Of a DNA stretch of 9,257 nucleotides, positions 6,804-9,257 are shown one piece after another. The notes under the pieces were generated by a model. That model made no database searches. It saw only the letters and a list, made by a program, of their open reading frames with translations, and had not been told where the DNA came from. How positions within the stretch are numbered: the first letter of the stretch is position 1; every line of letters begins with the position of its first letter. Origin of the DNA: an uncultured Fidelibacterota bacterium (GTDB taxonomy: Bacteria > Marinisomatota > Marinisomatia > SCGC-AAA003-L08 > GCA-002707645); NCBI GenBank assembly GCA_913020255.1, contig CAJWAW010000027.1, positions 1 through 9,257 on the forward strand. The letters are read 5' to 3'. Both the position numbers and the translations under genes were made by a program.

Positions 6804-7325
6804 ATGAATAAAAAAGTTTTTTTAATTGGTATGATGGGAGCTGGCAAAACATCAATTGGTTTAGAATTATCTAAGATTGTTGGAATGTCATTTTTAGATG
6901 TTGATAATTTAATTGGTTCTGATAATTATATTTTAAAAAATGGGATTGAAGAGTTTAGAAATATAGAAGAAAAAGAACTTTTAAAAATTGATAGCCTTAA
7001 TAAAGATTTAATTATTTCTGTAGGTGGTGGAGCTATTTTAAGTTCTTTAAATAAGGAAATTATGAAAAAGAATTACTGTATATATCTAGAAGCTTCAATG
7101 CATATATTGCTAGATAGAGTAAGTAATCAAGATGTCTTTCGCCCATTGATTCAGTCCCAGAGAAATGGTCACATCAATATAGATGTATTTACAGAGTTAT
7201 TTAATGATAGAGCACAAATATATCATGATATTGCTGATTTAGTTATTAATACTAATAATCAAACTATAGTTGATAGTGCTCAGATTATAAAAGAAAAATT
7301 AATTAAAAATGAAATTATCAATTAA
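6804..7325 (+). CDS. aroK: Shikimate kinase
   Basis: A 173-residue P-loop kinase, typical length. It phosphorylates shikimate at the 3-hydroxyl using ATP, step 5. The Walker A loop is GMMGAGKTS (9-17). Shikimate-binding residues follow: LDVD with D34, EEFR with R52, and SVGGGA (72-77, Walker B/GGG loop). The lid carries FRPLI with R113, and NDRAQIY has R136. The usual GExxFRxxE element reads GIEEFRNIE, so the glutamate after the glycine is isoleucine; the binding arginine is kept. The ATG is 3 bases after the aroC stop and no Shine-Dalgarno is visible, which suggests re-initiation by ribosomes from aroC. The 3' end overlaps aroB by 17 bases, and aroK-aroB adjacency is a common arrangement in bacteria. 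Confidence 0.94.
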   Translation: MNKKVFLIGMMGAGKTSIGLELSKIVGMSFLDVDNLIGSDNYILKNGIEEFRNIEEKELLKIDSLNKDLIISVGGGAILSSLNKEIMKKNYCIYLEASMHILLDRVSNQDVFRPLIQSQRNGHINIDVFTELFNDRAQIYHDIADLVINTNNQTIVDSAQIIKEKLIKNEIIN

Positions 7326-8370
7326 TTCAAATCATATCTCTTATGATATTGTTATTCAAAAATCAATATCACAGAATCTTGCATCTTATATAAGTGATTT
7401 TAACCAAGGTCAAAAATTTATTTTATGTTTCCCCTCTAACTTATCTTTATATGTTCCCGACATTATATCTGATTTTAAAAATCATAATTATGATATTGAG
7501 CAGTTAGAGATTAATGATGGAGAGAAATTTAAATCTCTTGATTACATTCAACATTTAGCACACTCTTTAATGGATTTAAATTGTAAGCGTGATACAGTGT
7601 TAGTGGCTCTTGGCGGAGGAACAGTTGGAGATATCGTAGGATTCTTAAGTTCTATATTTATGAGAGGGATTAAATATATAAATGTACCAACCACATTGCT
7701 TGCTATGGTAGATTCATCTATTGGCGGTAAAACAGGAGTGAATTATAAAGGGGTAAAAAATGTATTGGGAGCTTTCCATCAGCCTCAATTAGTATGTATT
7801 GATCCCCTTTTTTTAAAATCTCTTGATGAGAAGCAGGTGCATAGCGGTATTGGTGAAATAATTAAGTATGGTTTAATTTCAGACTCAAAAATATTAGATA
7901 ATTTAATTAAGAATTATAGCTGTATAGTACAAGTTAAAGATATAGATTTAATTAGTAATATAATTTATCAAAGCTGTTTAGTTAAAAAGATTTTTATTGA
8001 AAAAGATGTACTAGATGAAGGTTATAGAAATATTTTAAATTTTGGCCATACTTTAGGTCATATTATAGAAAGCAAGTATCAATTTCAAAATATTACTCAT
8101 GGTGAATCGATTATTAATGGTATGCTTTTAAGTTTAAAACTCTCTCTTTATAAAGAGATAATCTCAGATAAAAATTATAGTTTTATTATGGATATTTTTA
8201 ATCAACTAAAAATTAAAAATAATTATAAATTAGAAAAATCTGATGTAGAAAAAATTAATTTTGATAAAAAAACAACTAATAATAGTATTAGATTTATATT
8301 GTTAGAGAACATTGGGTGTCCAATGATATGTGATGATATTTCAATAAAGGATATTTTAAAAATAATTTAG
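7309..8370 (+). CDS. aroB: 3-dehydroquinate synthase
   Basis: A 353-residue enzyme, typical length. It cyclises DAHP to 3-dehydroquinate using NAD and a divalent metal, step 2. Motifs in order: INDGEKFKSL (68-77), the nucleotide-binding LGGGTVGDIVGF (101-112), PTTLLAMVDSSIGGKTGVN (127-145), KNVLGAFHQP, GIGEIIKYGLI, NILNFGHTLGHIIE and THGES. Likely metal ligands are E183, H247 and H264. The start is fixed: the frame is closed by TAA at 7300-7302, and ATG at 7309 is the first start codon. It lies inside the end of aroK with no visible Shine-Dalgarno, so translation is probably coupled. The gene contains a perfect 16-base palindrome at 8143-8158. The stop is followed by 2 bases and the aroQ ATG. 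Confidence 0.97.
   Translation: MKLSINSNHISYDIVIQKSISQNLASYISDFNQGQKFILCFPSNLSLYVPDIISDFKNHNYDIEQLEINDGEKFKSLDYIQHLAHSLMDLNCKRDTVLVALGGGTVGDIVGFLSSIFMRGIKYINVPTTLLAMVDSSIGGKTGVNYKGVKNVLGAFHQPQLVCIDPLFLKSLDEKQVHSGIGEIIKYGLISDSKILDNLIKNYSCIVQVKDIDLISNIIYQSCLVKKIFIEKDVLDEGYRNILNFGHTLGHIIESKYQFQNITHGESIINGMLLSLKLSLYKEIISDKNYSFIMDIFNQLKIKNNYKLEKSDVEKINFDKKTTNNSIRFILLENIGCPMICDDISIKDILKII
8143..8158. repeat. Perfect 16-base palindrome inside aroB
   Basis: TCTCTTTATAAAGAGA equals its own reverse complement over all 16 bases; the next outer pair (C/T) does not match. It sits within codons for LSLYKEI of AroB. It has no loop and no following T-run, so it does not look like a terminator. It could be a protein-binding or restriction-type site, or a chance product of AT-rich coding sequence. 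Confidence 0.6.
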
Positions 8371-8372
8371 AT

Positions 8373-8792
8373 ATGAAGATTTTAATATTACATGGACCTA
8401 ATCTTAATTTGTTAGGGCAAAGAGAGACAATGATTTATGGATCTAAGACCCAAAATGAATTATTTGATTATATAAAAACTCATTTTCCTGAAATAGATTT
8501 TTCTTTTTTTCAATCTAATCACGAAGGAAAAATTATAGATAAAATTCATGAATCATTTATGTTTAATGCTTTAATTATTAATCCAGGAGCTTTTGCTCAT
8601 TATTCATATGCAATTAGAGATGCTATTGCTGCAATTAATTTACCTAGTATTGAAGTCCATTTATCTGATATCTTTAATAGAGAGGACTTTAGAAAGAATT
8701 TGGTAATGTCTGATGTTTGTAAAGCAACTATTTCAGGTAAAGGTATAGATGGTTATATAGAAGCAGTTAATAAAATAAAGGATATCTTATGA
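8373..8792 (+). CDS. aroQ: Type II 3-dehydroquinate dehydratase
   Basis: A 139-residue protein, the usual small size of the dodecameric type II enzyme. It dehydrates 3-dehydroquinate to 3-dehydroshikimate, step 3. The amino-terminal HGPNLNLLGQRE carries the loop arginine R17, and IYG gives the catalytic tyrosine Y22. QSNHEG, INPGAFAHYS (N70, H76), IEVHLSD with H96, and R103 in NREDFRK complete the active site. The conserved asparagine of EVHLSN is aspartate (D99), and the usual AYTHTS is AFAHYS; both are modest departures. The ATG follows the aroB stop by 2 bases, with no close Shine-Dalgarno. Its TGA overlaps the next gene's start as ATGA, so the downstream membrane protein is translationally linked to it. 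Confidence 0.96.
   Translation: MKILILHGPNLNLLGQRETMIYGSKTQNELFDYIKTHFPEIDFSFFQSNHEGKIIDKIHESFMFNALIINPGAFAHYSYAIRDAIAAINLPSIEVHLSDIFNREDFRKNLVMSDVCKATISGKGIDGYIEAVNKIKDIL
8778..8782 (+). promoter_or_regulatory. Ribosome binding site for the DUF1295-like gene
   Basis: AAGGA lies 6 bases before the ATG at 8789, inside the last codons of aroQ. It is one of the best-spaced ribosome binding sites in the window and supports the downstream start. Confidence 0.7.
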
Positions 8793-9257
8793 AACAAAAG
8801 TATTATATAGATTCACATAAAGGTGCTACCTTCATTTATATTTTATCTTTGATGTATATATATCAAAATACATTCAATATTAATCTGTATATATATTTGG
8901 CTTTACATGGTTCATATGGGATACTATGGATTTTAAAAAGTAAACTTTTTCCAGATAAACAATGGGAATCAAAATGCTCTATATGGTATGGATTATTAAT
9001 TTGGTTTGGATTATCATTATATTGGATAGCTCCTTATTTAATAATTACGCAGAATATTCAACCACCCAATTGGTATATTGCTATGTGTATATCTATGTAT
9101 ATATTTGGAGTCTTTTTTCATTTCACATCTGATATGCAAAAATTTGTTCAATTAAAATATCATCCAAATAATCTAATTACAGATGTAATGTTTAGCAGAA
9201 TTAGAAATATTAATTATTTAGGTGAGTTATTAATTTATTTAGGATTTAGTTTGTTGG
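8789..9257 (+). CDS. DUF1295 / steroid 5-alpha-reductase C-terminal-like membrane enzyme (3' end missing)
   Basis: An open frame of 156 codons runs off the right edge, so the gene is incomplete. The protein is highly hydrophobic, with likely membrane segments at about 12-28, 33-50, 66-88, 95-112 and from 143 onward. LHGSYGILW (39-47), FPDKQWE, SDMQK (114-118) and the RIRNINYLGELLIY stretch (137-150) match the DUF1295/isoprenylcysteine methyltransferase/steroid reductase superfamily, where the RNxNYxGE element binds the cofactor. Members are NADPH-dependent reductases or SAM-dependent methyltransferases of lipid-like substrates; the present substrate cannot be told. The start overlaps the aroQ stop as ATGA and has AAGGA 6 bases upstream, so it is very likely translated from the same message. 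A link to chorismate products such as quinones is possible but is only inferred from position. Confidence 0.75.
   Translation, partial: MKQKYYIDSHKGATFIYILSLMYIYQNTFNINLYIYLALHGSYGILWILKSKLFPDKQWESKCSIWYGLLIWFGLSLYWIAPYLIITQNIQPPNWYIAMCISMYIFGVFFHFTSDMQKFVQLKYHPNNLITDVMFSRIRNINYLGELLIYLGFSLL

Noticed and set aside
7300..7325. Possible programmed frameshift giving an AroK-AroB fusion.
   Set aside because: No proper slippery heptamer or downstream structure was seen, both proteins have normal lengths and ends, and aroB has its own ATG.
8143..8158. Palindrome considered as a transcription terminator.
   Set aside because: It has no loop, is AT-rich at its centre, lacks a following T-run, and sits in the middle of aroB.
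1..9257. Search for mobile elements, CRISPR arrays, tRNA or rRNA genes and riboswitches.
   Set aside because: No transposase or integrase motifs, spaced direct repeats, tRNA-like cloverleaf or rRNA segments were recognised, and the whole window is filled by coding sequence.

Overview
The window is AT-rich (by eye roughly 25-32% G+C), and every gene reads on the + strand. Protein sequences are loaded with Asn, Ile and Lys. TGA, TAA and TAG all serve as stops, so the code is the standard bacterial one. The packing is extreme: the largest gap between genes is 6 bases, and most junctions overlap or abut. There is no room for an intergenic promoter or terminator, and no gene-free stretch to describe. 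An AT-rich, compact genome that also encodes a dockerin-tagged VCBS/ASPIC surface protein fits a free-living marine bacterium, for example a SAR406/Marinimicrobia-like or Bacteroidota-related lineage. That placement is inference from style, not from a marker gene.

Layout: (1) 1-1755 is the 3' part of a large exported protein with seven calcium-binding VCBS/FG-GAP repeats, an ASPIC/UnbV domain and a C-terminal dockerin-like pair. (2) 1762-3054 encodes a polytopic membrane protein of the NapH/CcoG/NosR type, with two 4Fe-4S clusters and an added C-terminal TPR tail. (3) 3051-8792 is a shikimate-pathway cluster: a glutamine amidotransferase (pabA/trpG), then aroA, aroE, aroC, aroK, aroB and aroQ. 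(4) 8789-9257 is the 5' part of a membrane enzyme of the DUF1295/steroid 5-alpha-reductase C-terminal family, cut by the window edge.

The aro genes cover steps 2 to 7 of the pathway. AroB makes 3-dehydroquinate, AroQ dehydrates it, AroE reduces it to shikimate, AroK phosphorylates it, AroA adds the enolpyruvyl group and AroC makes chorismate. Only step 1 (DAHP synthase) is missing here. The amidotransferase at the head of the cluster would supply ammonia to a chorismate-using synthase (PabB or TrpE) that lies outside the window.

Most of the window is well-understood primary metabolism. I do not see a clearly new defence, mobile or regulatory system. The parts most worth a second look are the ferredoxin-TPR membrane protein beside the dockerin-tagged surface protein, an AroE with an atypical cofactor-binding loop, the two near-identical overlapping gene junctions in the aro cluster, and the translationally coupled membrane enzyme at its end.
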